Shown here: in pieces, positions 12,448 to 24,279 of the stretch
Position numbering within the stretch: position 1 is the first letter of the stretch
Layout of the letters: the number at the start of each line of letters is the position of its first letter
Assembly: GCF_022965805.1 (NCBI RefSeq)
Contig: NC_133104.1
Span: forward strand, 44,808,682-44,872,681
Origin: Primulina eburnea
Taxonomy: Eukaryota; Streptophyta; Magnoliopsida; Lamiales; Gesneriaceae
Length of the DNA stretch: 64,000 nt
Direction of reading: 5' to 3'
Made by a program: the position numbers and the translations under genes
The notes under the pieces: generated by a model
Database searches by the model: none
Told to the model about the DNA's origin: nothing
The model's input: only the letters and a program-made list of their open reading frames with translations

Positions 12448-13275
12448 TTAATTCATATTGACTTCTTTCAAGCTCGAGTAATAGTCATATATTCTACATT
12501 TATTGTAGATAACGCCATAACTCTTTGCACATTTGAAACTCAGCTTACTAATCCCCTGCAAATGTAAACACATAACTAGTAGTAAATTTCTTTTTATTGA
12601 GATCACCTGCATAATCTGAACCGACATAACCTCTAAATGTGAAATCCAATCCTCCAAAACATAATACAACATTTGAGGTAGCCTTAATTTATCCAAGGAT
12701 TTCAAATCCAACTTTGATCTTTCTTCCTCATTGTACAGAACATGTACACATGAATTCCAACTGTATATAAATGATAATAATTAGCTTCTTTCTCAGCCCA
12801 CATCTCTATTGGAATCTTCGTATCAATCACCACTGAATGAAAATGAATGATGATGTAACAACCAGTTTTAACTGCTTCATGTAAAAATAAATTTACTAGA
12901 CCTGCAGTCCTCAATATGGCTCTTGTTTTGTCCATCAAAGTTTTGTTCCTCCGCTCTGACACTTCATTCTATTGATGTATGTAAGCCATCATGAACTGCG
13001 TTTTGATGCCTTCATGTTGACAAAATGCATTAATTTCATCACTGATATATTCTATTTCACTTTCAGTCCTCGAAAACTTGATCTTTTTATCAGAATCAAG
13101 TTCAATTCGCGCTTTGAAATCTTTAAAGACCAAAACAGATATGATTTCTTCTTTATTGGACACATTCAACATCTTCTAGAGAAACCATCAACAATAAATG
13201 AGACAAATTATCTTGTTTATCTTATGGATGCAATATGTTATTGCCAAATGTCAGAATGATATTGGTTCGCATTGA
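12448..13275 (-). pseudogene. Ty1/copia remnant: integrase core plus RNase H, RT deleted
   Basis: Minus-strand reading from about 13270 gives a broken copia integrase: an HSDIW block, then FVSFIVDGFSR (catalytic Asp region), KEFKAR-like and SDEINAFCQHEGIKTQF text, then SERRNKTLMDKTRAILRTAGL (12962 onward) and a PIEMW block. After 12702 the frame changes and the text matches the RNase H region (GYVxSDYAGDLNKK then STTEAEYM-like, frameshifted). Several stops and frameshifts are present, and the reverse-transcriptase segment expected between integrase and RNase H is missing. No LTRs, primer-binding site or target duplication found nearby; this is an old fragment lying about 1 kb downstream of dioxygenase copy A. 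Confidence 0.75.
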
Positions 13276-13304
13276 TCGAACCGTTGTCACCGAGACGTCA
13301 TATG

Positions 13305-13565
13305 CTACGTTGGCCATCTGTTGTTCCTGAACAGGTTAACAAATGGCATACGAGAGAAAATGCCATTCCTAGTAGCATTCATACGTTGAGTACCATTCTG
13401 GCTCATAGCATCATTGTTCTCTGCAACTTTTGCAGTGTCTTCTTTCTGACCCATATGATCAGATTCAGCGACTTTTGAACCAGAATCACATTTAGGATCA
13501 TCAGTAGCATCCCCATTCTGGTCCAAGATAGACTCAACCTCATCTTCGAACAACTTTTGACTCAT
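13305..13565 (-). pseudogene. Orphan 86-codon ORF, possibly LINE ORF1/DUF4283 start
   Basis: Begins with an ATG (13565) and encodes an acidic, Asp/Asn/Ser-rich protein ending FVNLFRNNR before a stop. The final block resembles the start of DUF4283-type domains seen in plant LINE ORF1 proteins (xxFxxLFKxNR), which in an intact element would continue for many residues; here it stops. It directly abuts copia integrase debris. It may instead be an unknown host exon truncated by the copia fragment. Similarity is judged from memory of the motif only. Confidence 0.3.
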
Positions 13566-14281
13566 TGTGCACTATACCAGGACGAGCTCAGACCAGAACG
13601 CCTCTGAGATTTAAGAACAATCGCGCAAGAACCCTAGCTCGGATGAACGCAAACACTGAAGATAGAAACCAGCGGAAGCAGCTAAAACAGGAAACTATCG
13701 AATCGATTTAAAAGCTAGAAGCTAAAAAAAACGATGCAAAACCAACCTTGAACCATAGCAGCCATGTCGCCCAAATATAGAGAGTGGTCAGAGATTATCT
13801 TTTTAGACATAACTGACATTGCCCTTATGAACGATTGTATGAATCGTTCTTTCCTTCTATTGCCACCAACCCTTACTTTATTCACATGAAGTTGCTCAAG
13901 TGACAGAACCACCCAAAACAAAAGCAGGGCTCATACTTTCTACAGTAGCTGAACTGTTGGACAAGTTAAAAACGAGGCTCATACGCCCGACATGCATTTC
14001 TCATCTATGACTGACAAACAATAAAGGGGTTTTTTTACACTCCCATCGTAGTAAATTAAATTCATCGTATGAGTGAAATGTTCTAACTTTCTTCATCAAA
14101 TAAATTAATTGATAATGAATGAAAGCACAACTGTATTTAACCTGTATGTATTTCTTTTTTCATTTGAACAAAGATAGAACTTAGTACTCAAACATAAAAT
14201 AATATTTTGATACAACATGATGCAAGTGTCAAGAATATCATTTCAGATAACACAATTTCAGCTCAAGCAATCGTACGATCT
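13566..14281. other. Intergenic DNA downstream of dioxygenase copy A
   Basis: No gene recognised. The minus strand just upstream of 13565 reads like a leader (TCTCAGAGGCGTTCTGG and similar). The part next to 14281 probably holds the 3' UTR of copy A. Confidence 0.4.
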
Positions 14282-16485
14282 TCAGACCGTATAATAATCT
14301 AGTGCCTGATACTTGTCGAGTCCAGTAGTCAGGACCTTATGAAAATAGTCACTTAACACTATCTGTGTGTAAATCGGGGGATTTTCTTCGGTTATCAGAT
14401 CGTCGATAGGGCCATAAATCTTACAGGCTTCGTTTATAGGTCCAGAGAAAAAGCATGCCACTGAAATTCTTGGTCCAATGTCATTGGAAATTGCTCTATG
14501 CTTAATGCTTTTGAAGCTTCCATTTGAGACCAACTATGCCAAATTAGCACAGGAATCAGCAAAAAATAGAAAAGAACAAAAAACGCACGAAATTTTTCTC
14601 AAGCCCTACGGTTATTGGAATCGACTATTGCAAAACTATAGAATGGCAATTTAGATCGTTTACCGTATACTTCTTGGTACATTCATACTATAGTGAATTG
14701 GCTGAATGTTTGGCACATGTTTAGAAACTATGATATAGATGTTCAACGACATGTTTAATCCTATGATCAGGTGTTTGCCACATGTTTTATAATAGGATGC
14801 AATATTTGCAGAGTGAAGTGACCAAGGATGAAAATTGGATACCCAACAATGCACTTTAGAATATCACCTAAAACTTAAGAATTGCAACATTTTTATTTAT
14901 AGATAAGAAATTACCTGGAGAAGATCTCCAATATTTACGACCAAACTGGCAGAAACAGGTTCGATATCAATCCACTGGCTTTCATGCATAACCTGGAGTC
15001 CACTCACAATGTGGTTTTGCAGAAGAATTGTGAGAAACCCAGCATCAGAATGCTTGGCTGTTCCAATGGTCAGGTCTGGCTCAGGGCATGCTGGATAATA
15101 ATGACCATGCAACCGATGACCCTTCGAGCATTCCATACTTCTTAAGCGATCAGTTTCGAGTCCCAGACCCTCGGACAACAATCCAAATATAATATTTCCC
15201 AAAGTTTCTATATGTTTCGAGTATTCAATAGCTGAGTCCCTGGAAATACGTGCAAAAGCATTTAACAGTTGATGTATTCTTGCCAGAAAACCACAAAACT
15301 TATAAAGTGCAACATGAATTTCTACCATAGATAGAATAAAACCGAAAGTCTTATTACCAAAGCTGATTCCTAACCACAGTCAAAGCTATAAGTTCAAATT
15401 TTCATTTCAGCAGCAACGGCCTTCAAACGTATGCTATTGTTAGGTAAGTAATATTCTCGAAATCATGATACAGATCAAGCCGACCCAAATTTTCATTGAT
15501 AGCAGCATTGAGACCTGCTCTGATAGTGTATGTTACGGAAACAGGAGCAGGGCCCTAAGACACGATAATTACAACGTGCGTCTATTTTTAAGTAAACAAT
15601 GAGTCGAGAGGCACAAAAGTGCCACATGACACTTATCTTCCGGAAAAGTATTTATTTCACGGGGCCAAGGGAGTGTGACAGTTGCATCTTGAGAATTAGT
15701 TCATACACAAAATCTAAACCAAATGGTCCGCGAATATCAGAATTACCACTCAGTCCTCTCGCCATAGAATCCATGCTTTGCTACGAGGAAGCATTAAGCA
15801 GAACAAGGAATAATAAATTAGTTTAATTTCACTAGAAAAGTGGGTAATCACACCTGCAAGAATCGGGTAATTCCTTGGGGTCAACAGGACGATCAGGGTC
15901 TGAAAATGAAATGGTCAAAGAATCCCTCCAGCTAGCTGTTCTTGCTGCAAAAATATCATTACCACCGTTAAATCTCACACTTTTCGTGCTATCCCGCGTG
16001 TAATATTTTTTTTTCTCCTCCACATCTTGTTCATGAAACTTGCGAAAGCCATCTATCATCCCATCAAGAACAGATAACGGAATCCCATGATTCACCACCA
16101 GGAAAAAACCCCATGTCTCTGATGCAATTTTCACTTCTTCCACAACCTGTTTTCGCCTGTCAGCTTCGTGAACTTCACTGAGATCTATCACAGGAACCTT
16201 GATTTGAGCCTTTTTACAAGTTAAATCTTGGTTCAGATCCATGGATTTTGGCTTGTCGGGTTCCTGAACTTCGTCAAGATCAATTACAGGAACCTGGGTT
16301 TGCGTCCTCTTGTGAGAATATTCTTGAGTTAGCTCCTCAAATGGCCTGACAAAAATCTTAGGAACTTTCGATAGTCCAGAATCTACCAGGCCTTTGACAC
16401 CAGCTTCTGTTTCATCAAAAGATTTCAGCATTTTCATTCTGTCAGATTCTTGGTCACCTGAAAGAAAATCTGTTTGTCCTGCCAT
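14282..16485 (-). CDS. 2-oxoglutarate/Fe(II) dioxygenase, ACC-oxidase homolog (copy A), 402 aa
   Basis: Three exons, all GT-AG: 16485-15854, 15239-14915, 14533-14282 (632+325+252 bp, split codon AG|G for Arg211). Encodes a DOXC-class soluble dioxygenase of the 'ACC oxidase homolog' family, whose members oxidise small specialised metabolites; it is not the ethylene-forming enzyme itself and the substrate is unknown. N-terminal DIOX_N region with VNHGIP and WRDSL; catalytic iron ligands H274 and D276 (KHSDAG) and H331 (SIKHRA); 2-oxoglutarate-binding R341 and S343 (RIS). The start ATG at 16485 gives a family-like N-terminus ([17 protein letters not shown]). Unusual: the segment carrying PVIDL is duplicated in tandem (residues 52-80 and 84-112), making the protein about 30 residues longer than copy B. 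Exon 2 also has one extra residue at NHIVSGLQV where copy B has DQIGGLQV. Confidence 0.92.
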
Positions 16486-17305
16486 CAGATCAATGTAACA
16501 GAGTCTAGCGGTTGTTTTGTGAAGAATTCTGTAAGAGAACGCGAGACATTATTGTTTTGTACTGTGTCACGGGCCAGGATATGCTCGCAATAGATAATTG
16601 ATATCCTCACGTGTTAAATTTGGATAATTGTAATGTCATCTAGTTTTTATTTTTCTCGCTAGGATAATTGATACCCTCACGTGTTAAATAACATTGAAAA
16701 TGAAATAGTAGTTCCGCTAGAGCCAAAACACTTGGTATCATGACTAAATTTTTTTTAAAATATTTTGTACAAAGAATTCAACTAATACATAATATACGTA
16801 AAATGATAACACATATTACCTTATAGCTTACATACAATTTTATCTTTTTACACATACGTTTTCCAAGTCCTCCACTTGAAATCTTAAGGTGAAATCCCTT
16901 TATCCTCTAATGTATTAATTCGTTTCTTTATTTGATTATTGGCAGACAATATTAATCAAATGAGAAGGAATGGTGACAGACAATATCCGTAGCAACAATG
17001 TACATATATGGTTACGCTACATCATCATATCTATCTAAGTTTATTGTTTTGCTGCAAATTGGGTCCTAGAATTGCATCCCTGCAAGATATGAGTGAGAAA
17101 TATGCTCAACTAAATATTCTTTGCAGGCGAACGAGAAAATAAAAAACCTCTCAACTATATAATTCTAAAGTAATTTTATTTTCAATTTCTGACCCATATC
17201 ACACATCCATACAATCCCATTTGATCCACACGAGATGAAAAGATTTGTAAATGCGGAGCCGCCGAAGATAATCAACATTTCTAGCACAAAATGTATTGTA
17301 GTTTT
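16486..17305. other. Upstream region of dioxygenase copy A
   Basis: About 820 bp between the copy A start codon and the 3' LTR of the copia insertion. It holds the copy A promoter and leader. A phrase containing GATAATTGATACCCTCACGTGTTAAAT is repeated at about 16593-16619 (GATATC variant) and 16662-16688, each with a CACGTG core (G-box). No coding sequence seen. Confidence 0.5.
16608..16688. promoter_or_regulatory. Two CACGTG (G-box) cores in a duplicated phrase
   Basis: CTCACGTGTTAAAT occurs twice about 70 bp apart, some 120-200 bp upstream of the copy A ATG. CACGTG is the core recognised by plant bHLH and bZIP factors. Functional use is inferred from position only. Confidence 0.35.
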
Positions 17306-19559
17306 TGTTGGATCCGAGTTTTCTACACGCCCAAACGCAGCGGAAGTTTTAAAATTTTATTTTTATTTTGACAATCAAAATATGTTTGGACGCTCGTATG
17401 ATTTTAACTAAAACATTCATAGGGTGTTAAAAGTTATACCTTTGGTGAATAAATCACGTGGCTCCAACTACTCCGGTATTAGCGGACGTAGCTCTTGTTG
17501 TAAATCCCTACGAACATTCTTCGATCTCCGAATTAGGTCCACGACCAGATTATTTGTTCCTCTTCTAACTTGCACTAGAAAATTAGAAGAATTTTGCGTA
17601 GAGTTAGAACACGAAAAATCGACTCAACACCCAAGCCGAATTTTTCTTTTCCTTTTTTTTTGAAAGAATTTTCGAGAGGAGCCCCTTGTTTGATATTAGA
17701 AGAGCCGAAAGTTTACATGAATCTTGCCAAAAGAATTTTTGGATGCATTCACGTAAAATAAGGATCAAATCCTTATAATTATGTCTAATCTTCAATTTAA
17801 TTAATTAATGAGATAATTAAATCAATTTAAAGATTCTACAAATATTTTCATGACAAATCATGAAACTCTCGGATGCAATCTTCGTGAACCACAAAATAGG
17901 AATAGTGGAGGCTAGGTCAATATATATATTTATTTCCTTAAACACAATAATCTTGACCTAAATTTCATAATTAACCTTAATAGGCTTGATTAATTAATTA
18001 GGCTAGTCACACTAGTTTAATCCATTAATCAAGGCCTATTAATAACTTTAATTATTTAATATGTTGGACTTGTACTCCTACAAGCCCATTAAACATATTA
18101 TCTACCATATTTAATTTATTAATTAATCAACTCAACTCTTGAGCTTAATGAATTAAATACATTATAAATTCAACATTTGAATTTATTATTTAAATTATAA
18201 ATTCAACTCCTTGAATTTCTATCACCTCCAAAATTTAATATTTAATAAACCCAACATTTGAGTTTAATAAATTAAGTTCTCAAATTTCATAAATTCAACT
18301 CCTTGAATTTATTCTCTCCAAATTTCATAAACTCAACTTCTTGAATTTACTATCTTATAAATTCAACTCCTTGAATTTATTTTCTCAAAATTCAATTATC
18401 ATAAATTCAACTCCTTGAATTTACTATATCATAATATAAATTCAACTCTTTGAATTTATTCTCTCAACGGGAACAAACAATCCAGTGCTTGTGTGACCCT
18501 CAATGGTTCAGGGATACAGCTAGCCGTGGGTTCACAACTCTTTGTGATTCAGGACATAATCCTTTATTCGGGCTTACCCTAGTTAGCCCCATTCTTTTCA
18601 CCAACACCTTGATCAAGAATGCCAGAACTCATTTCTGATTACACCCATCGGATCATGGTAAGAGCGTCTAGTAGCATCGCCCCATGATCCCCTAGGTATC
18701 ACTGATAGTGCCTGCAAGAACCAGTAGATTATGATTAACGTACAGTACGGTCCCTTCATCTCATATATCCCGATCGAATCTGCAACCATTGGTTCATCGA
18801 GGGTTGCATATTAATTCGATAACTATGTGATAACTATAATAGTGGCATCGCGTGTACTATTTGGAGAACTCCTTCTCCAACGTACATCTCGTACTCTGGC
18901 CAGAGATTCCATGCACTATTATTTCATTAGATCACATAGAATATCCACACCCGTAGGTGAGCGGTGAATCCCCGACTACAATGCACTGGCTCCTATATGT
19001 GTCGCAATTGTACCCAACCTCGCCACCTGATGACTCTCCTGGAGCCGGTAAACGAGTCAAAGCACAGCCCTAGCATATAGAGCCTCAGTGTTGTCCCGGG
19101 TCGTAAGGACTAATGGTGTACAATCATAACCACGGACTTATCCTCTCGATGAATGATAACCACTTGAAAAGTCCGAGGGAGGGTTGTTCGGTATAATCAT
19201 CATATGACTACCCATCTGTATGTTTGGACATCTCTATGCCCTTACCAAGAAACGCAGTACACAACATCACAGATGCTAGTCTCGAGCTCAAGCGACCTTT
19301 ATCCATGTTTTAGGCGGCTGAATCGACTAGGAACGAATTTAGAATATGCAGTGTTTACAAATGAGTTTCAACATCGAATTACGATTCATTTGTATTAAAG
19401 CATAATCAAGGACTTTATCTATGCTGCTTGCATGGGTATACAGATAAAGTATTACGAAACCATTAAGAGTTAAATTATATTAAAATAAAGATTGTTTATT
19501 TCACTTGAGTCAATAAAATCCCTAGCCAACCGTTGGCATGCAGGGCATCTACTCTAACA
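17306..19559 (-). repeat. 3' LTR of the 9.7-kb copia element
   Basis: 2,254 bp, TG...CA ends. Near-identical to 24717-26970 at a constant offset of 7,411 bp. It contains the AAATTCAA palindrome array. Transcription from it would run towards dioxygenase copy A. Confidence 0.95.
18163..18466. repeat. Palindromic AAATTCAA...TTGAATTT array inside the LTR
   Basis: About eight imperfect units of the form AAATTCAA, four or five bases (often CTCCT), TTGAATTT, separated by short AT-rich spacers ending CTCTC or CTATC. Each unit is itself a hairpin with an 8-9 bp stem. The same array recurs in the other LTR at 25574-25877. Confidence 0.85.
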
Positions 19560-19573
19560 ATCTCCCACTTGCC
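19560..19573 (-). other. Polypurine tract of the 9.7-kb copia element
   Basis: Minus-strand GGCAAGTGGGAGAT directly abuts the TG of the 3' LTR. This is the standard place and composition for the plus-strand primer of copia elements. Confidence 0.85.
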
Positions 19574-19660
19574 CTAGAGCCAACTACCCTTAACTCCATT
19601 GCTTCGCGATGCTTTTCAAACAATGGTCCTGGCAAGGGCTTTGTAAGTGGATCAGCAACA

Positions 19661-22036
19661 TTATCTGCAGAGGAGACTCTTTCGACTGATGTCTCCTCTT
19701 CCCACAATCTCCCGTATGATGTGGAATTTCCTCAGTATATGTTTGGATCGCTCATGAGACCTTGGTTCCTTTGCTTGCGCAACGACATCAGTGTTGTCAC
19801 AGTACAACGGGACTGGATCAACTCTATTAGGAATAATGCCCAACTCTTGGACAAAATTCCTCATCCAAACTACCACTTTGGGCTGCATCAGATGCAGCAA
19901 TGTGTTCAGCTTCAGTGGTGGAATCCGCAACGGTGTCTTGCTTGGAACCTTTCCAAGAGACAGCCGCATCATAGAGCATGAATACAAAACTAGAGGTCGA
20001 TTTCGAATCATCTACGTCACATTGGAAGCTAGAATCAGTGTAGCCTTCCAATTTCAATTCTCCACCCCATAGACCATGAACAAGTTCTTAGTCCTTCTCA
20101 AGTACTTAAGAATATCTTTCACGGCCTTCCAATGCATTGGATCAGGGTTTGCCTGATATCTGCTTGTAACACTCAGAGCGCAAACAACATCAGGACGTGT
20201 CTATATCACACCATACATGATACTACCAATGGCTGACGCATATGGAATACGTGTCATCATCTCTATCTCTTCATCAGTTTTGGGACACATAGCTTTAGAT
20301 AGAGTAATACCATGACAAATTGGTAAGTATCTTCTCTTGGACTCTTCCATAGAGAATCGTTTAATAATGGTATCGATATAGGTGGCTCGGGTGAGTCCGA
20401 GCATCCTCTTTGATCTAACTCTATAGATTTGTATTCTCAATACGTAGGATGCTTCACCCATGTCTTTCATGGAGAATATACTTGCTAATTATACTTTAGT
20501 TGATTGCAATAATCCTACATCATTCCTAATGAGCAGGATATCATCAACATAAAGTACCAGGAATGTCACTGCACTCCCACTAACTTTCTTGTACACGCAT
20601 GGTTCCTCAGGATTCTTAGCAAAACCAAACTCTTTGATAGTGCTATCAAATCTGAGGTTCCAACTCCTTGACATCTGCTTGAGACCATATATTGATCTCT
20701 GAAGTTTGCATACCTTATGCTCACTTCCTACTGATAATACCTTCCCATCCGCCCCAAGCTTTCTTTTGCAGATCCATTTGCATCCTATGGGAACAATTCC
20801 CTGAGGTTGATCCATCAATGTCTAGACTTGGTTTGAATACATAGAGTACATTTCTGACTGCATGGCTTCAAGCCATTTGGTTGAATCAGTATCAGATATT
20901 TCTTCTTTGAAATTCACTGGATCACATCCAACACAAGGCTCATCATGGCCTTGTTAATGAAGAAGTGTATATCTGGCAGGTGGTCTAATAACCCTATCAG
21001 ACCTTCTAGGAGCTTGTACTTCAACTACTGGTTCTAGGGGATTAGTTTCAACTTCTAAAGTTGAGGGAGTATCTTGAATTTCTTCAAGTTCTATCATATT
21101 GCCTTTTCTATCTAATAGAAACTCCCTTTCTAAAAAGGTGGCATTTCTTGAAACAAACATTTTTGCTTCATTTGGATGATAGAAATAGTATCCAACAGAA
21201 TTCTTTGGATATCCTACAAAGTAACACAAAGTGGATCTACTATCCAATTTGTCTCCCATTGTCTGCTTCACATAAGCAGGACATCCCCATATTCTCATGT
21301 AAGAATACTTGGGAGGTTTCCCCATCCATATCTCATATGGTGTTGTATCCACTGCTTTAGTTTAAACATTATTCAACAACATTGCCGCAGTTTCAAGCGC
21401 AAAGCCTCAAAACGATGTAAGCAATTCAGTGAATCTCATCATTGATCGAACCATGTCCAACAAGGTTCGCTTACAATATTCAGAAACACCATTCAATTTT
21501 GGTGTTGCTGGTGGAGTCCACTGTAAGAGAATCACATTCTCTTTTAGATAACCCAAAAATTCAGCACTCAAGTATTCTCTACTTCGATCAGATCGAAATG
21601 CCTTAATACTTCTTTCTAGCTGATTTTCTACTTCAGATCTGAATTCTTTGAACCTTTCAAATGCTTCAGATTTGTATTTTATCAAATAAACACACCCATA
21701 CCTCGAATGGTCATCAGTAAAGGTAATGAAGTAGGATTGCCCATATTTTGTGCTAACACTTAGCGGGCCACAAACGTCTGTGTGGATCAAATCCAATAGA
21801 CCATGCGCACGTTCCACGTTTCCATCGAATGGAGTCTTGGTCATTTTTCTTTTCAGACAGGACTCACGGGTAAGTATAGAATTTATGTCTGACAAGTCAA
21901 ACATGCATTCTCCCACTAGCTTGTGCATCCTTCTTTGAGAAATGTGACCTAGTCTAGCGTGCCATATTTGTGCGGGATTTGGATCATCTAACTTTCTTTT
22001 GTTTGTTGTTGAAATCCTGTTTACTTGGACATTCAT
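19661..22036 (-). pseudogene. Copia pol remnant: GAG-pre-integrase, integrase, partial RT, RNase H
   Basis: Reading 5' to 3' on the minus strand: IWHARLGHISQRRMHKL with downstream cysteines (21980-21820), integrase core HTDVCGP and FTDDHSR (catalytic Asp positions) but the third acidic residue region is altered (DRSREY where DNGGEY is usual), IN C-terminal block YEIWMGKPPKYSYMRIWGCPAYV (20954-21352), then RT. RT runs from PIGCKWICKRKLGADGKV directly to EHKVCKLQRSIYGLKQ (20700-20780), skipping roughly 80 residues that should hold the first catalytic Asp; YVDDILL is kept. RNase H follows (KLEGYTDSSFQCDVDDSKSTSSF, TTEAEHIAASDAAQ) and ends near HILRKFHIIREIVGRGDIS. Stops and frameshifts separate all blocks. 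Confidence 0.9.
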
Positions 22037-22039
22037 TCA

Positions 22040-22770
22040 TCATTTCCAGAACATTTCTAGCGCATATAACTTCTTATGTCCGGACTTCTTGCAGTGAAAT
22101 ATGTTCTGACTTATCGGGCTTTGTAGGCCTTTTAAGTGTCTTTCGGAGTTTGTCTCTTATTGGGTTTTTCTTGTGAGGGGCAGAACATTTCTTTCCCTTA
22201 CATTGCGGGCCACTTTTGTTCATGTCAACAAGCCCAACTAGGAAACAACATTTTCCTATTTTATTATGACTTCATAAGTCATAAGCATGTTGAATAGCTC
22301 TTCAAGGCTATCATCAATTTTATTCAAATTGAAGTTCAACATAAACCCGTCAAATGAGAAAGAGAATGACAACAAATTGATTGTCATGAAGTAACTTGTT
22401 AGGAATCACCTATTCCAGGCCCACCACTTTCTCATTAAACCCAATCATATATACACCACGCTCATGGACCAAAGCCCCATCTTGCATTTGTGTAGTAATG
22501 AGCTTTTAAAAGTGGTGTGCATCACTGTACGAGTTTCATGCACCATGCAACTCTTGCACGTGCATTCGAATGGCAACAGCAATCAAAATTTCCTCAAACT
22601 GTCCCTACAGTTCATTTGACATAGAAGCGAGCACATCACACTTTAGCTTGCACACTATGGTCCCACCATCTTGCATGCATTGTCAGTTCAACAAGACTGA
22701 CATTAATGTGTATGTCATTTTCTCCGAATTTAGAACAAATTTTCCAACCAGTCTTGAAAATTAGATTCGG
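22040..22770 (-). pseudogene. Copia gag remnant
   Basis: Minus-strand translation in shifting frames gives gag-like text: a block with FVVIL..SHLTGLC-type and NLNKIDDSLEELFNMLMTYE (about 22270-22330), followed by lysine-rich text and a decayed zinc-knuckle area (HCKKSGHKK, about 22060-22090) where the second Cys and following residues are lost. Multiple stops. Gag of copia elements normally forms the virus-like particle; this copy cannot. Confidence 0.6.
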
Positions 22771-24279
22771 TTAGCTTGTTAATAACAGAAACGTATTACG
22801 TGACGAAATCGAAAATATACTGATACGGAAACAGAATAATGATTGCTGATTATTTTAAAATAATTTTAAGATATAAAATATGGATTTCATTTTATAAATC
22901 TCCCTCCCACTATTTTGACATTTCCACCACCCTCTGATGAAAAAGGGAAATCGTATTTCCTTAGTGGGCACGTAGAGTCCAATTAGCCAATTATAATCCC
23001 GAATAATATCAGCCAATTATAATTTCTAAAAGGTGGAATCCAATTGCATCCCTATGCAACCTCCGCGCGTTTTGCCTCACGTTTAATAAGGACCCAATAA
23101 TATGACGCCGTTTATTTTTGCGTGTCAAACCAACCCATCAATATTGAATTGTAGTAGACGGTCGCCATGAGTTCCCCCAATAATATGAGCCGAAGTCATG
23201 AGAGTTCCACTCAATTCACATCATATGTCCGGTGGAAGTCACAGCTTTCCGGCGTACAGGCCTCCCCAATAATATGAGCCAGACATTGTCCGCGGGTAGC
23301 GATCAACATGCAACCACGGTTGATGGAAGGCAAGAAAAAAATTAAACTCTTTTAATTTTTACTTTTTCGGTTTGATATAAATTTTGAATCATATTCAAAA
23401 TGAGGGATTTTAATTTTAAAATTGTCTCATCATTTTAATTTAAAAATCGCGTGCCACGAGTTTGTAAGTTTGCCGGATTCATGCAACTATATTATATAAT
23501 AATATACATACATGCATACTACTATATATCACATATATCATAATATGACATTCAACAATAAATAAGGATGATCGATCGCCAACACTATTAGATCCATGTG
23601 AGCCATACATGGATCCAGGTCCAAACCTAGGTGAATGCAGGGATGCAAATGCAACTATTACAAGAGCTTCCAATATTTTACATGTCTTCATCTCGTTCAT
23701 CGGGCCCACCATCTTCCAGTCTTGATCTCCCACTATTTCTAATAATTACATTTAAATAGCCATGGCACATAAGGGATACATCTCATGGGGGTGGGAACGG
23801 GCCATAAACCAGGTCCACTTTAATAATATCAAATATTAAAAACGATAAAAACAGTAAAATATCCTAACATACACCTAACACATTGGTCAAGGCTCTCGAT
23901 CATCCTTCATGCATTTAATATCGAATATTAACATCAATTTAATTAAACGATTTAATTAATTGATAAATCATATATCTAATAATTATATTACTAACCACCA
24001 CAATTATTAAAGAATTTAATAAATTAAATAAACTCATTTATTTAATTTCCAATTAAATCAATAATAATTGATTTCTTGTAAAAACTCATTTTTACCATAA
24101 ATAATTAAAATCATATTCTAATTATTTATTTCACAAGAAAATTATTAATTTTCCAAAAATTAAATTTTCAAAATAAAAATTGAACCAATTTTCAAAAATA
24201 TCAATTTTGCCCAAAAATTTGAAAAATCAGAAAATCGCACCCTAGGCCCAAACAATTCAAGCCCATTATTCAGCGCGCT
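22771..24279 (-). other. Non-coding internal leader of the copia element
   Basis: Lies between the GC-rich hairpin block and gag. No coding similarity seen; short open frames (for example 23479-23733) have no recognisable product. The phrase CCCAATAATATGA recurs at about 23093, 23175 and 23263, the last two continuing as GCC. Unusually long for a copia leader. Confidence 0.5.

Noticed and set aside
14282..16485. True ACC oxidase (ethylene-forming enzyme)
   Set aside because: Length, N-terminal [17 protein letters not shown] segment and intron pattern match the ACC-oxidase-homolog DOXC family, not ACO itself.
17424..17663. 79-codon frame repeated at 24835-25074, with others at 18450 and 19204
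   Set aside because: Chance frames within the two LTRs of the 9.7-kb element.
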